From: Methanosarcina mazei S-6
GTDB lineage: Archaea > Halobacteriota > Methanosarcinia > Methanosarcinales > Methanosarcinaceae
NCBI RefSeq assembly: GCF_000970205.1
Contig: NZ_CP009512.1
Location: 2,604,001-2,668,000, forward strand
Direction: 5' to 3'
Length of the DNA: 64,000 bases
In this document: positions 36,679 through 44,881 of the stretch, piece by piece
How positions within the stretch are numbered: position 1 is the stretch's first letter
How the letters are laid out: the number at the start of each line of letters is the position of its first letter
Translations under genes and position numbers: made by a program
The notes under the pieces: generated by a model
The model's input: the letters and a program-made list of their open reading frames with translations, nothing else
What the model was told of the DNA's origin: nothing
Databases searched by the model: none

Positions 36679-36975
36679 ATGCAAACCGCAGAAGAAAGGG
36701 AAGAGCTGTTTCGCAAAATTTCCTCTTTTCTAAAAAAATACGGGGCAACCAGAGTATCCATTTTCGGATCTTATGTTAGGGGTGAAGAGAAACCGGAAAG
36801 CGATATAGATGTTCTGGTCGAGTTTGCTGATAGAAAAAGCTTGCTGACTCTGGTTAATATCGAACTGGAACTCTCGGATTATCTGGGAATTAAGGTTGAC
36901 CTGCTGACTGAAAAATCGATAAGTCCTTACCTGATAGATGGAATAAAAAAAGAGGCTAAAGTGATATCTGAATGA
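36679..36975 (+). CDS. mntA: MntA-type nucleotidyltransferase antitoxin
   Basis: 98 residues from the ATG at 36679. The signature [20 protein letters not shown] has G30-S31 and catalytic D42/D44. In the studied MntA/HepT systems the MNT protein adds AMP to a Tyr of the HEPN toxin and silences it. The carboxyl end ([19 protein letters not shown]) is usual. The stop overlaps the start of the HepT gene by four bases (ATGA), so both are made together. An upstream reading to 36490 passes through GC-rich repeats and is not used. Related to the orphan copy at 35901, but clearly diverged. Confidence 0.93.
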   Translation: MQTAEEREELFRKISSFLKKYGATRVSIFGSYVRGEEKPESDIDVLVEFADRKSLLTLVNIELELSDYLGIKVDLLTEKSISPYLIDGIKKEAKVISE

Positions 36976-37322
36976 AAAGGGATGATAGGGTATATCTTAG
37001 CCACATCCTCTTATCTACTTCCTTAATTGAAAAATACACAGCGAATTTAACTGAAGAAGAGTTTCTGTCAAATAGTCTTGTTCAGGATGGTACCATCAGG
37101 CAAATTCAGATAATCGGCGAAGCTACTAAAAATCTATCAAAGCCTTTGAGAGAGAAATATCCGCAAATCCACTGGAGAGGAATAGCAGGTATGAGAGATA
37201 AACTGGTTCACGATTATTTTGGTGTGGATATTGATGCTGTATGGGATACCGTAAAAGAGGATATCCCGACTCTCAAAAAGGTAGTTTTAAAAATTGTTCA
37301 GGATCTAAATGAAAAAGCTTAA
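36972..37322 (+). CDS. hepT: HepT-type HEPN ribonuclease toxin (DUF86)
   Basis: 116 residues of HEPN fold. The active-site motif R75-x4-H80-x-Y82 in [15 protein letters not shown] is complete, and Tyr82 is the residue that MntA partners AMPylate in studied systems. 'IGEATKNLS' and '[13 protein letters not shown]' are typical of the family. It acts as an RNase toxin held in check by MntA. It overlaps the upstream mntA by four bases and lies among other stress and defence genes (restriction remnant, Fic, RelE). Confidence is high, because both partners and all key residues are present. Confidence 0.94.
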   Translation: MKRDDRVYLSHILLSTSLIEKYTANLTEEEFLSNSLVQDGTIRQIQIIGEATKNLSKPLREKYPQIHWRGIAGMRDKLVHDYFGVDIDAVWDTVKEDIPTLKKVVLKIVQDLNEKA

Positions 37323-37734
37323 TCTTTTTTGCTTTAAGTTAGAAGGGATCTTTTTATCGAGCGCTAGTTAGGGCAGCCCTAAAATGAAAAAGAAAAAAGA
37401 GGTATAGCACACAGAGTTCTTGAGTATTTAACTTTAAAAAGTTGAATAATTACCATTTTCTTTTCTTCATTTTGGTACTTTCCGCTCTCCTGCGTCGAGC
37501 GTGACAAGACAGATTTGGTAAAGAGAATAAAGTTATACTGGTCGAAGTAATCTGTAATTATGGCTTTTATTAACAGGCAAATAATCTAAAAGGTAATGTA
37601 CATAAATAATTTACGTAAATGATATATTTAACAAATGGTTTTTGAATAGCTTTTGAATAGCTTTTGAATAGCTTTTGAATAGCTTTTGAATAGCTTTTGA
37701 ATAGCTTTTGAATAGCTTTTGAATAGCCCAAAAT
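37323..37734. other. intergenic region with dispersed repeat and 11-bp array
   Basis: No gene is seen. About 37485-37530 contains a member of the CTCTCCTGCGTCGAGCG-type dispersed repeat. The 11-bp array at 37640-37727 ends ten bases before the Fic gene's stop codon. Confidence 0.6.
37640..37727. repeat. 11-bp tandem repeat, eight perfect copies
   Basis: TTTTGAATAGC repeated eight times without error, at the 3' end of the Fic gene (minus strand). Perfect copies indicate recent expansion. Such an array should vary in number between strains. Confidence 0.97.
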
Positions 37735-38775
37735 TTAGAAATTAAGCACGTAAATTATTTGCTGGCTTTTTTTGCCTTTTTGCTGGAGGACATTTTTATC
37801 CACCATATCCTGAAGATCCCGGTTTGCTGTTGGCTGGCTAACGTCACAAAGTTCCTGGTACTCTTTATTTGTAATTCGGCCTTTTTCTTTGAGGTATCCA
37901 ACAGCTTTTATCTGACGGTTGCTCAACCCGATCTGCCCAAATTTTTCTTTCATTGAACGATCACTGCTCAGCTTTTTGACCGTATTTTCTACTCTTGAGG
38001 TTTCTACCGCAATGCCGAAGAGGAAATATTCAAGCCATCCCGTAAGCTCCCCTCCTTTTGCATCGGCATCGGCAAGCGCTGAATAGTAAGCCTGGCGGTC
38101 TTCGTTGTAATATTCCTCAAGGGCGAAAAATTTCTTTGTATCAAAGCCTCTTTTTGTCAGAATAAGCGTGGAAAGGGCTCTTGCAGTCCTGCCGTTGCCG
38201 TCAAGGAAGGGATGGATTCGAGCAATTTCATAATGTGCTATTCCGGCCTGTATAGCAGGCATAAGGTCTAAAGCTTCTGCACTGTTCAACCACTCAAGAA
38301 GGGACCTGGTGAGCAGAGGAACTTCCTCAGGTTCCGGTGGGACATAGGTGATTTTACCGGTTTTCGGGTTTCCGACTACCACCCTGACTTTCCGATAATT
38401 TCCGGCAGAAGCAGCTGGCAGGATATCTTTTACCGTGAGCCTGTGGATTTCGAGGAAAATCTTCTCGGTAATAGAAGTGCTTTCTTCCAGACTGTCTATA
38501 TATTCAAGCACATCAACGTAATTTTTAACTTCATTTTTGTCCTTTTCACCTGCAGGAATATCTTTGCCTTCAATAAGAAGGCTTACTTCTTCAAGAGTAA
38601 GCTGATTCCCTTCTATACTTGTTGTGTGGTGAGTCTGTTTTATAAGAGCTTCTCGCTGGAGTTCTCTCTCCCATGCAGGAATAAGAGGGCTAATCAGAAT
38701 GATCTCACGGGCAGCCTGAATTCGCGCAAGCAGACGCACGATTTTGTTTGTATACTTAAAATTAGGCTGAAACAT
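37735..38775 (-). CDS. Fic family protein (predicted AMP-transferase) with winged helix
   Basis: The catalytic Fic motif HPFLDGNGRTAR (about residues 189-200 from the preferred start) is complete. An amino-terminal inhibitory helix motif (TTSIEGN, matching (S/T)xxxEG) lies near residue 50, so activity is probably auto-inhibited (class II type). A winged-helix DNA-binding domain closes the protein (NRQIKAVGYLKEKGRITNKEY, then CDVSQPTANRDLQDM). This architecture is common in stand-alone Fic proteins of bacteria and archaea whose targets are unknown. The ATG at 38775 (MFQPNFKYTNKI) is the likely start. The reading continues to 38823. It lies in a cluster of toxin-antitoxin genes. Confidence 0.92.
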   Translation of the reverse strand: MFQPNFKYTNKIVRLLARIQAAREIILISPLIPAWERELQREALIKQTHHTTSIEGNQLTLEEVSLLIEGKDIPAGEKDKNEVKNYVDVLEYIDSLEESTSITEKIFLEIHRLTVKDILPAASAGNYRKVRVVVGNPKTGKITYVPPEPEEVPLLTRSLLEWLNSAEALDLMPAIQAGIAHYEIARIHPFLDGNGRTARALSTLILTKRGFDTKKFFALEEYYNEDRQAYYSALADADAKGGELTGWLEYFLFGIAVETSRVENTVKKLSSDRSMKEKFGQIGLSNRQIKAVGYLKEKGRITNKEYQELCDVSQPTANRDLQDMVDKNVLQQKGKKSQQIIYVLNF

Positions 38776-38951
38776 GCTAATTTTCCGATTTTTTGTCCCT
38801 ATAAAAAGAGTCATTCCTTTCATTATTAACTTAACGATGTTTATTTTGAAATTTAAGGAAAAATCCCAGGTCTATTAGAATAGGGGATTGTCAAAAGTAA
38901 ATATGAAGCGGCGGTCTTTACAAAAATTGATCCCGAAGAGAAATTCGGGCT

Positions 38952-39230
38952 TCAAAGCCAATCATATCCTCTTTCTCGTGGAATAATTTCAAGAATGAAA
39001 ATTGTATTTTCTTCCACTGAATAGATCATTCTATAATCGCCAATTCTTAAACGGTACAGGTCATTTCTTTTTTTCGTTCCTTTCAATTTTTTGATGTCAG
39101 CATGGGGTCTGCTTTTAAAAGGGTCCATTTCCAGATTTTTAATTCCTGATTTTAGTCTTTCTTTTGTCTCTGGATTTAAGCTTACCAGAAATTTCACTGC
39201 ATCAGGGTGAAGTTTTACATCGAAACTCAT
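38952..39230 (-). CDS. RelE/ParE-type toxin
   Basis: 92 residues beginning MSFDVKLHPDAVKFLVSLNP, with 'GTKKRNDLYRLRIGDYRMIYSVEENTIFILEI.PRERGYDWL', the usual RelE barrel pattern. The family cleaves ribosome-bound mRNA or inhibits gyrase. Arg and Tyr residues of the RelE type are present in RLRIGDYRMIY. The start shares one base with the antitoxin stop (TAATG), typical of coupled antitoxin-toxin pairs with the antitoxin first. Which of the two activities applies is not decided. Confidence 0.9.
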   Translation of the reverse strand: MSFDVKLHPDAVKFLVSLNPETKERLKSGIKNLEMDPFKSRPHADIKKLKGTKKRNDLYRLRIGDYRMIYSVEENTIFILEIIPRERGYDWL

Positions 39231-39421
39231 TAAAGTTCATCCAGGCTCACAAATTTATCTTTCTCTTCAAGCTTTTTGTACTGGCGTTCCATAAATGTCT
39301 CATAATCAACCTCATCCATCAGGCGCTTGAGAATATCGTTATAGGTTTCTCCTTTCATACCATATTTTTTTAATCTGTCTCTTATATCTTTTGTCACTGG
39401 AATTGTAGTAGCTTCACTCAT
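39230..39421 (-). CDS. antitoxin of the RelE-type pair
   Basis: 63 residues, MSEATTIPVTKDIRDRLKKY followed by GMKGETYNDILKRLMDEVDY. The amino end looks like a ribbon-helix-helix DNA-binding strand and helix common in archaeal antitoxins that repress their own promoter. The acidic, Lys-rich carboxyl end would wrap the toxin. It immediately precedes the RelE toxin with a one-base overlap. The family is assigned from context and pattern. Confidence 0.85.
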   Translation of the reverse strand: MSEATTIPVTKDIRDRLKKYGMKGETYNDILKRLMDEVDYETFMERQYKKLEEKDKFVSLDEL

Positions 39422-39803
39422 AACGATCTATCTAACTATTAAAGTTATAAGGACTTATAAGTTACTATTAATTGCTTATAATTAGCAGCCTTAAACCAGG
39501 TAATTATTGAATAAAAACCTACAGAAAAAATATACTCTGATTCACAACAGATCTTTTAGCCTGAAACTGGCCCGGGCAAATCCTAAAATGCAAGAAAAAC
39601 AAAAATAAAAGATTTCTTAGAAACAGGGCTCAGTAAATATTTCAACTCTTAAAAACATGACAAGCCTAAATTTTTAACTTAATTTTGGGACTTTCCGCTC
39701 TCCTCCATTGAACGGGACAAGACAGAATAGGTAAAGCGAATGACGTTGCACGGGTCAGAGACTTTATAACTTAATTTTTGTTCTCATTGTTGAAGTCCAC
39801 TAT

Positions 39804-39901
39804 TGTAACTTCTAAATTAGTCCTCTTGAGCGCAGCGAAAAGGACCTCGTGCTGTAACTTCTAAATTAGTCCTCTTGAGCGCAGCGAAAAGGACCTCGTG
39901 C
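39804..39901 (+). repeat. 49-bp tandem duplication carrying palindromic repeat copies B and C
   Basis: Two perfect 49-bp copies (39804-39852 and 39853-39901), starting TGTAACTTCTAAATTAGTCC. Each contains the 27-bp palindromic element, at 39819-39845 and 39868-39894. It is followed by three CGAAACTCGGGAAG units. Confidence 0.95.
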
Positions 39902-40302
39902 TCCCGAAGCGAAACTCGGGAAGCGAAACTCGGGAAGCGAAACTCGGGAAGGACGGTGCACTGTAGAGACGCAACTCTGCCGGGACAGGAAAGGTTCTGT
40001 ATTGTGGATGATGTTGCAAGGATCAGAGATTTTATAACTTAATTTTTTGGCCTTAATAAAGCTCATTATTGTAACTTCCAAATAAGGTTTGAATACTACA
40101 TTTATAGTTAACAGGTATGTGTATGATATTTCTCATATTCTCCAGTCTTCGGAGCAAATGACCCTGTAGAAAGATAACATTTTAATGAAATTCATCTAAT
40201 GAGTTTGTGCTATAAACTTAAATTAGAGCCTGAAATTTTTATGATTATGACTGTCAATGCAAAACTGCACTTATAAAAAGTAACATATTATCAATCTAAA
40301 AA

Positions 40303-40310
40303 TTTATATA
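40303..40310 (+). promoter_or_regulatory. TATA box of the tRNA gene
   Basis: TTTATATA lies about 35 bases before the tRNA 5' end at 40341. With the usual spacing of about 25 bases, transcription would begin near 40331 and give a short leader for RNase P. Confidence 0.55.
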
Positions 40311-40340
40311 TTTTGAAGACTTTGTTATATTATACAGGCT

Positions 40341-40412
40341 GCCAAGGTGGCGGAGCGGTCACGCAATCGCCAGCAGAGCGATTCAGTCCTGGTTCAAATC
40401 CGGACCTTGGCT
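40341..40412 (+). tRNA. tRNA-Cys (GCA), structurally unusual
   Basis: The seven-bp acceptor stem GCCAAGG/CCTTGGC is perfect and the discriminator is T, as in tRNA-Cys. The anticodon arm AATCGC-CAGCAGA-GCGATT is perfect, with anticodon GCA and G37. The T loop TTCAAAT is canonical. Two oddities: the base before the anticodon is A, where U33 is nearly universal, and the T stem reads CCTGG/CCGGA, as if one T had been inserted in TCCGG, leaving a bulge or C-A mismatch. CCA is not encoded. The D stem has three clear pairs. It may be a divergent isoacceptor or a decaying copy. Confidence 0.8.
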
Positions 40413-40731
40413 TCTTTAAATTTTTAAAGAGTTTTTTCCCATTTCTTTTGAATAAGTTTTTAACCATCTGATTTTTGGGTATCATTTGATATTTTGAGAT
40501 ATAACTTGACTTTTTGAGATCTAATTTGGCTTTTTAAGATAATTTCTCGAACCAGTTTATCCCTGAGCCGTGGTGAATAATGTAAAATACTCAGAAAAAA
40601 TACTGCAGAAATAATTTTGCGCAAGATAAAGGACTTCTGCAGAACCGGTGGTTCTATAAATAAAATTTAAAAAAAAAGACTTATCATGTCCTGTTATATA
40701 TTTAGATATAATTCTGGAAAAAGGCTAATAA
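40413..40731. other. intergenic region after the tRNA
   Basis: No gene is seen. About 40484-40548 holds three degenerate copies of a 21-22 base unit (TTGACTTTTTGAGATCTAAT). The T-run TTTTTAAAGAGTTTTTT just after the tRNA could end its transcription. Confidence 0.5.
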
Positions 40732-41481
40732 TTGGAACTGGTCATTGATACTTTGAGCAAAGATATCAGATACGTGGAATTCCCCGTAGGTATAAACAGG
40801 ACCTATCTGGATAACGTTTGTTACGAACTGGATAGAGAAACAGATACGTTGACGATATGTTCGGAAGGAAATTTTTATAGTTCCCTTAAAAAACGAGCTC
40901 CTGACCTGATTAACCGGTTTGGTTTAAGAAAAATTAATATTTTAAAGAAATTGTCGCTTTTTTTATCCGTTGTACTCTTCGTCACGTTAATTTTAAAAAT
41001 AGTTTCAGGAGATCCCGCCTCGCTTTTACCACTTGTATCGATCTCCGGGAGCCTGATGTTTTTTGTTCTTGCCTCATATCTTTCTGAAATAGAGAACTAT
41101 TGCAATATATTCAGATGTAAAAATTGTGGTCGGGACTTTGCTTACGAAGAAATTAAAAGACCCTTTGTCAAAATAGTAAGCACTTACAACAAATATGAAA
41201 AAACAATAACAAGCTACCTGAAGTGCAGGTACTGCCATGATGAATACATCAGGACTGAAATAGCCCGCCAAAATTCGAAATCCAGGTCAAAGAAGACAGA
41301 TAAGAATAGAAAAACCTGCAAAGGTTGCGGGAAGGATTATAGCCTTGTAGAATACAGATATCCGGATGCCCATCTGGAATACCATAATATTTTCAGGACA
41401 ATCCGGCACTATAAATGTGTACACTGCGGATACGTGGAAGTCCGCATAAAAGATGACCATATTGCCATAAATAGAGTATAA
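40732..41481 (+). CDS. membrane protein with two zinc ribbons (249 aa), paralogue 1
   Basis: The amino-terminal 70 residues are soluble. Two hydrophobic segments follow (about 74-92 and 97-116), then two zinc-ribbon units: CKNCGRDF ... LKCRYCHDE (about 126-165) and CKGCGKDY ... YKCVHCGYVEV (about 197-240). In each unit the second CxxC follows about 35-40 residues later, after a stretch containing 'RP...' or 'YPD'. No family was recognised. The topology suggests a membrane-anchored cytoplasmic or external metal- or nucleic-acid-binding domain. The start is TTG at 40732, with only a weak ribosome binding site. Paralogous to 42284-43021. Confidence 0.75.
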   Translation: MELVIDTLSKDIRYVEFPVGINRTYLDNVCYELDRETDTLTICSEGNFYSSLKKRAPDLINRFGLRKINILKKLSLFLSVVLFVTLILKIVSGDPASLLPLVSISGSLMFFVLASYLSEIENYCNIFRCKNCGRDFAYEEIKRPFVKIVSTYNKYEKTITSYLKCRYCHDEYIRTEIARQNSKSRSKKTDKNRKTCKGCGKDYSLVEYRYPDAHLEYHNIFRTIRHYKCVHCGYVEVRIKDDHIAINRV

Positions 41482-41590
41482 AAAAGCAAAACCCATCTGA
41501 AAGCTATGAAAAGGATTTTATTTAGCAGGAGAAACTGCCTGAAAGCAAAAAATTAAAAAGAAAATATAAAAAATTTTTACTATTCACATA

Positions 41591-41897
41591 ATGGAATACG
41601 CTGTAAACCTTATATGGGAAATGGGTAGCTGGGGACGGAGTTGCTAACAGAAGGTACAGGATTTCAGGCGGCTACCACATAAGTCTCTGGGAACTTCCGG
41701 GCGGGGATGTCGTATCAAATGCCCACCATGACGACAGCGTTCTAATTATCCAGGAGCATCAGGTAGACGGGTATGAAAATGCAGAAGCAAAAGTTGCCGG
41801 ATTCTTCGGAACCGCACATTGTGCATACTGGCTGGACAATAAACACTGCAATAGCGAATATAACGCCTATAACGATGGGCCTGTAATAATTGTTTGA
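41591..41897 (+). pseudogene. remnant of an unidentified protein gene
   Basis: From ATG 41591 a short frame (MEYAVNLIWEMGSWGRSC) ends at TAA. A second frame, open from about 41607 to TGA 41895-41897 without a start codon, reads ANRRYRISGGYHISLWELPG, then GYENAEAKVAGFFGTAHCAY and ends GPVIIV. The balanced composition and mid-frame beginning point to the distal part of a broken gene joined by a frameshift to its start. It lies between the two zinc-ribbon paralogues. The family was not recognised. A translated search with all frames joined would settle it. Confidence 0.45.
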
Positions 41898-42283
41898 AAT
41901 TTGTGAGAAGTAACGGGCTGAAAAATGTCCGAATACTGAAAAACCTGCCCTGTTTCTTTTTATCCTGTTTCTTTTTACAGAACCGACGATCCTGTTTTCT
42001 GTTCAGGAACAGGTTTATTTAGATTAACAGAGGAACAAAAGTATAAATTATCAAGATCAGGCTTGATTTTATAAACGCCTTTTTCTTCATCAGTAAAAAA
42101 TCGTTTCTATAAAATTTTTCCGAAATCGTTTTGTTTTTTCATAAATTCAGCGAATATTTTCAGACAGTTAGCGATTTCCGATTAAAATCGTAACTTTTTT
42201 AACAATTGAAAAAGTATTGTCGAGTAAATATGCAGTATATATAAAAACGGAAAAAGGATAAAAATGAAAGAAGGGCTTTTGAA

Positions 42284-43021
42284 TTGTATAACCAGTCTGA
42301 GTTTGGCAACCTTGAAAATTATCTCCTTGAAAAGAAATTATGTAAAAAGACCAGCTGCGAACAGGTCCTCAATACTTATATTTTTACTGGCGCAGTTGAA
42401 TATAAAAAACATAGGTTCAAAAAAGTTTCTCTCTTTCTGATAAATATTTTTGATGAAAAAGCCCTTGAAATAATGAGTAAAATGTTTTTCCTTTTCTGTG
42501 TAATTATATCTCTTATTACAATAGTAAATATTCTGAGCAACGGCTATGGAGACTGGTTTTATATTACTGGCATAGTATTTTCCGTGATTTCCCTCATCAT
42601 TTCTCTTTTCATACAGAATGTCCTGGAATATTATCATGACACTTTCTGCAAAAAATGTGGAAAAAAGCTTGCCTGTGAAGAAACAGGCGAACCGGTTATG
42701 AAAGAAACAAGCAGTTATGGAGAATACACCCTTATAGTGACAAGGCACTGGAAATGCAGATACTGCGGAAATGCGGATATAAGAGAGAGTCAGGAAAATA
42801 TCTTTGCAGAACAGGGAGAAATGCTTCCTGAAGTTTCCCTGAAAAATATTGAATGCAATAAATGCAGCGAAACAGGCACACTTGTAGAAATCAAAAAACC
42901 TGATATAAAAGAGATAGGGAGGCAGAGGTTGACCAGAAGATATTATAAATGTACAGTGTGCGGTCATGAGGAAATCAATGAAAGTGAAGAAATAATAAAC
43001 CGGAGAAAACATATCGGCTGA
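42284..43021 (+). CDS. membrane protein with two zinc ribbons (245 aa), paralogue 2
   Basis: Same plan as the protein at 40732: a soluble amino end, two membrane segments (about residues 64-85 and 88-112), then CKKCGKKLACEE ... WKCRYCGNADI (about 124-165) and CNKCSETGTLVEIKKPD ... YKCTVCGHEEI (about 191-230). Sequence identity to the paralogue is low outside the Cys motifs, so the duplication is old. Start TTG at 42284, with AAGAAGGG upstream. No recognised family. The pair suggests a conserved local function, perhaps in sensing or assembly at the membrane. That is inference. Confidence 0.75.
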   Translation: MYNQSEFGNLENYLLEKKLCKKTSCEQVLNTYIFTGAVEYKKHRFKKVSLFLINIFDEKALEIMSKMFFLFCVIISLITIVNILSNGYGDWFYITGIVFSVISLIISLFIQNVLEYYHDTFCKKCGKKLACEETGEPVMKETSSYGEYTLIVTRHWKCRYCGNADIRESQENIFAEQGEMLPEVSLKNIECNKCSETGTLVEIKKPDIKEIGRQRLTRRYYKCTVCGHEEINESEEIINRRKHIG

Positions 43022-43061
43022 ACAAAAGGCGCAGGTTAAGGCTAAAAAGAAGGGAAAAAGA

Positions 43062-43110
43062 AGAAAATATTTTAAGAACAAAATATTTTAAGAACAAAAT
43101 ATTTTAAGAA
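43062..43110. repeat. 16-bp tandem repeat, three copies
   Basis: AAAATATTTTAAGAAC repeated about three times directly after the second zinc-ribbon gene. Each unit contains the palindrome AAAATATTTT. Confidence 0.85.
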
Positions 43111-43140
43111 CTTTTCTTCACCCACAGTCATGCGCAAATT

Positions 43141-43320
43141 TCATTTTTCGGCCTTATCCGGGTCTCCTGTGTTATCCAGGATAAACCCGGAAATCAGAAA
43201 AATAAAACCCATAACAAACTGGTAGATCTGCCCCGTAAAAAGCCCGTAAATAAATAGCAAAAATCCTGACATCATAAATAGTATGGTCAGAAGATATATT
43301 GACAATTCTTCCACTCCCAT
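43141..43320 (-). CDS. small two-helix membrane protein (59 aa)
   Basis: From ATG 43320 the frame reads MGVEELSIYLLTILFMMSGF, then LLFIYGLFTGQIYQFVMGFI and FLISGFILDNTGDPDKAEK. Two hydrophobic helices (about 7-28 and 33-50) are joined by a short polar turn, with a charged end. Composition and codon use look genuine. No strong ribosome binding site precedes the ATG. The sequence GGGAGTGGAAG inside codons 1-5 could instead serve a TTG at codon 6. Function unknown. Convergent with the second zinc-ribbon gene. Confidence 0.55.
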   Translation of the reverse strand: MGVEELSIYLLTILFMMSGFLLFIYGLFTGQIYQFVMGFIFLISGFILDNTGDPDKAEK

Positions 43321-43667
43321 ATTTGAAATTTCAGAGAATATATTGCAGGTATTGCGGACATTTTTCTCTGCATAGGGAGTGTTAAAGTTTGAAACAGGAT
43401 TTTCAGCACCGTTACTGCATAAATAATCAGAATTATTTCCCCTGAAAAAACCCCCATTAAAGTGTTTTATTAGTTTATTTCGGTTATTGACCTCAGTTTA
43501 GTAATATATCTATACGAATAAATAATTAATGTCCAGGATGTCCTTGGTAAAATTAAAAACCATAATGCAGATTTTAAAAAAGATATACAGGTGAGTCAAA
43601 AAAGTTTCAGAGTGAAATTACTCCGGAGAATTGAAAAAGTTACAGAACAAGATAATTCAGGGCAACC

Positions 43668-43750
43668 ATCTGGATATTTCTGCATAAACAACGGATATTT
43701 CTGCATAAAATCTGGATATGTCTGCATAAAATCTGGATATGTCTGCATAA
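43668..43750. repeat. 21-bp tandem repeat, four copies
   Basis: ATCTGGATATTTCTGCATAA-type unit (21 bp) at 43668, 43689, 43710 and 43731. The plus-strand frame would read repeated SGY(F/V)CIK, but it has no other coding support. It ends about 30 bases before the metallopeptidase stop codon on the other strand. Confidence 0.92.
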
Positions 43751-43778
43751 CCCGGATTCGCATAATTTCGGTTCAGTT

Positions 43779-44516
43779 TTAAAGCACATACCTCCAGCCA
43801 TCTTTTTTCAGGCTTTTCCTGTGCACCTGATAGCCTGGCATGAGTTCACCGACAAGGTCCCAGAACTTTACAGAATGATTCTTTTCCTTTACATGACAGA
43901 TCTCATGCACAACAACATATTCAAGCTGTTCCGGCGGTGCCATCATAAGCTGGAAATTAATCCTCAGGACATTGTCTGCAGAGCAGCTCCCCCAGCGCTT
44001 TTTCTGGTGCTTTACCTTAAAAGCTGGAATGTCTATATTCAAGATTTCCGCATAGGTTTTCAGGAACTTTTCGACTTCTTTCTCGGCACACTCACTGTAA
44101 AAGTTCCATACAGCTTTTTTTACCAGGGACGGTTTCAACTCCTCAGGCGCTGATTTTGGAAGAAGGACTGTGATTTCAGACCCACTGAAAGAAGCAAAAG
44201 CTTTCTTAATTCCTTCAACAGGAAGGACCGTCAGGGGATATTCTTTACCGAGATAGAGGAATTTTTCCCCGTCAGTATATTCTTTTTCCTGACAGGGCAG
44301 CCTGTTTACTTCAAACCAGTCCAGTTTTTCCTGCACCCAGGCAGCTTTCTTCTGTACCATCTCCCTGATAGCCTCACGGCTGAGCCCATGAGGGGCACGA
44401 AATTCCACTGAAAGGTCCGGGCGGACCACTATCGCTGCTTTTTTCCTCTTTTTGCTGTATACGATTTCGTAATTTATCGTCCTGCCGCAAGCTTTAATGC
44501 TGTCGTTTTTTCTCAT
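43779..44516 (-). CDS. YgjP/SprT-like zinc metallopeptidase (COG1451, DUF45)
   Basis: 245 residues. The zinc-binding motif HEICHVKEKNHS (HExxH plus distal His) is preceded by 'KKRWGSCSADNVLRINFQLMMAPPEQLEYVVVHE', the hallmark of the DUF45/YgjP family. The amino end (IVYSKKRKKAAIVVRPDLSV) and VQEKLDWFE are also typical. Family members are often encoded near restriction systems, but their substrate is not established. Full length. ATG 44516 begins MRKNDSIKACGRT. Single gene. Confidence 0.93.
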   Translation of the reverse strand: MRKNDSIKACGRTINYEIVYSKKRKKAAIVVRPDLSVEFRAPHGLSREAIREMVQKKAAWVQEKLDWFEVNRLPCQEKEYTDGEKFLYLGKEYPLTVLPVEGIKKAFASFSGSEITVLLPKSAPEELKPSLVKKAVWNFYSECAEKEVEKFLKTYAEILNIDIPAFKVKHQKKRWGSCSADNVLRINFQLMMAPPEQLEYVVVHEICHVKEKNHSVKFWDLVGELMPGYQVHRKSLKKDGWRYVL

Positions 44517-44797
44517 ATTTTTCCCTGCCTGAGTTCGGGTTTCACCAGGTTTTATAACTAACTCTGCTTAAACATGTCTCTTTGTTCAGGATTTACGGTT
44601 TTCGATGAAACTGGCTTCCCAAAAACAGCTTATCTTGAAATTTATCATAAGTTTACAGGAAGAAAAGAAAAATAGAGTTATAAAGCATCTGGCACCACCT
44701 CAAATAAATCGGGAAAAAACGATAAAGGTCATGGAGAAATAAGTCGGAAAAACCTTAATGGCTACTGGTTAAAGCCCTGAAAAGCTCTGAAAACAGC
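44517..44797. other. intergenic region after the metallopeptidase start
   Basis: About 280 bases with no recognisable gene. It contains the presumed promoter of the metallopeptidase (minus strand). Confidence 0.4.
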
Positions 44798-44877
44798 CAC
44801 AAGGTACAGGCCACAAGGTACAGGTCACAAGGTACAGGTCGCCAAGTACAGATCATAAAGTACAGGTCATAAAGTAC
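44798..44877. repeat. 14-bp tandem repeat, nearly six copies
   Basis: CACAAGGTACAGGT units at 44798, 44812 and 44826, then diverged copies (CGCCAAGTACAGAT, CATAAAGTACAGGT) to 44877. It ends just before the second RelE-type toxin's stop codon. Confidence 0.92.
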
Positions 44878-44881
44878 TATT

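Larger units (their letters stand above)
39422..40340. other. 0.9-kb repeat-rich intergenic region
   Basis: No gene is seen. It holds a CTCTCCTCCATTGAACGGGA-type dispersed repeat (about 39701-39750), a 49-bp perfect tandem duplication with two copies of the 27-bp palindromic repeat (39804-39901), and a GAAGCGAAACTCGG array (39905-39950). A stretch near 40107-40130 (TTAACAGGTATGTGTATGAT) resembles 36262-36284 (CTAACAAGTATGTGTATCAT). Confidence 0.7.

Noticed and set aside
23486-37727. Tandem arrays considered as CRISPR
   Set aside because: The repeats are contiguous without unique spacers of 30-40 bases and no cas gene is present.
43591-43782. 63-codon plus-strand frame with repeated Cys-containing units
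   Set aside because: It is produced by the 21-bp tandem repeat and has no recognisable protein features.
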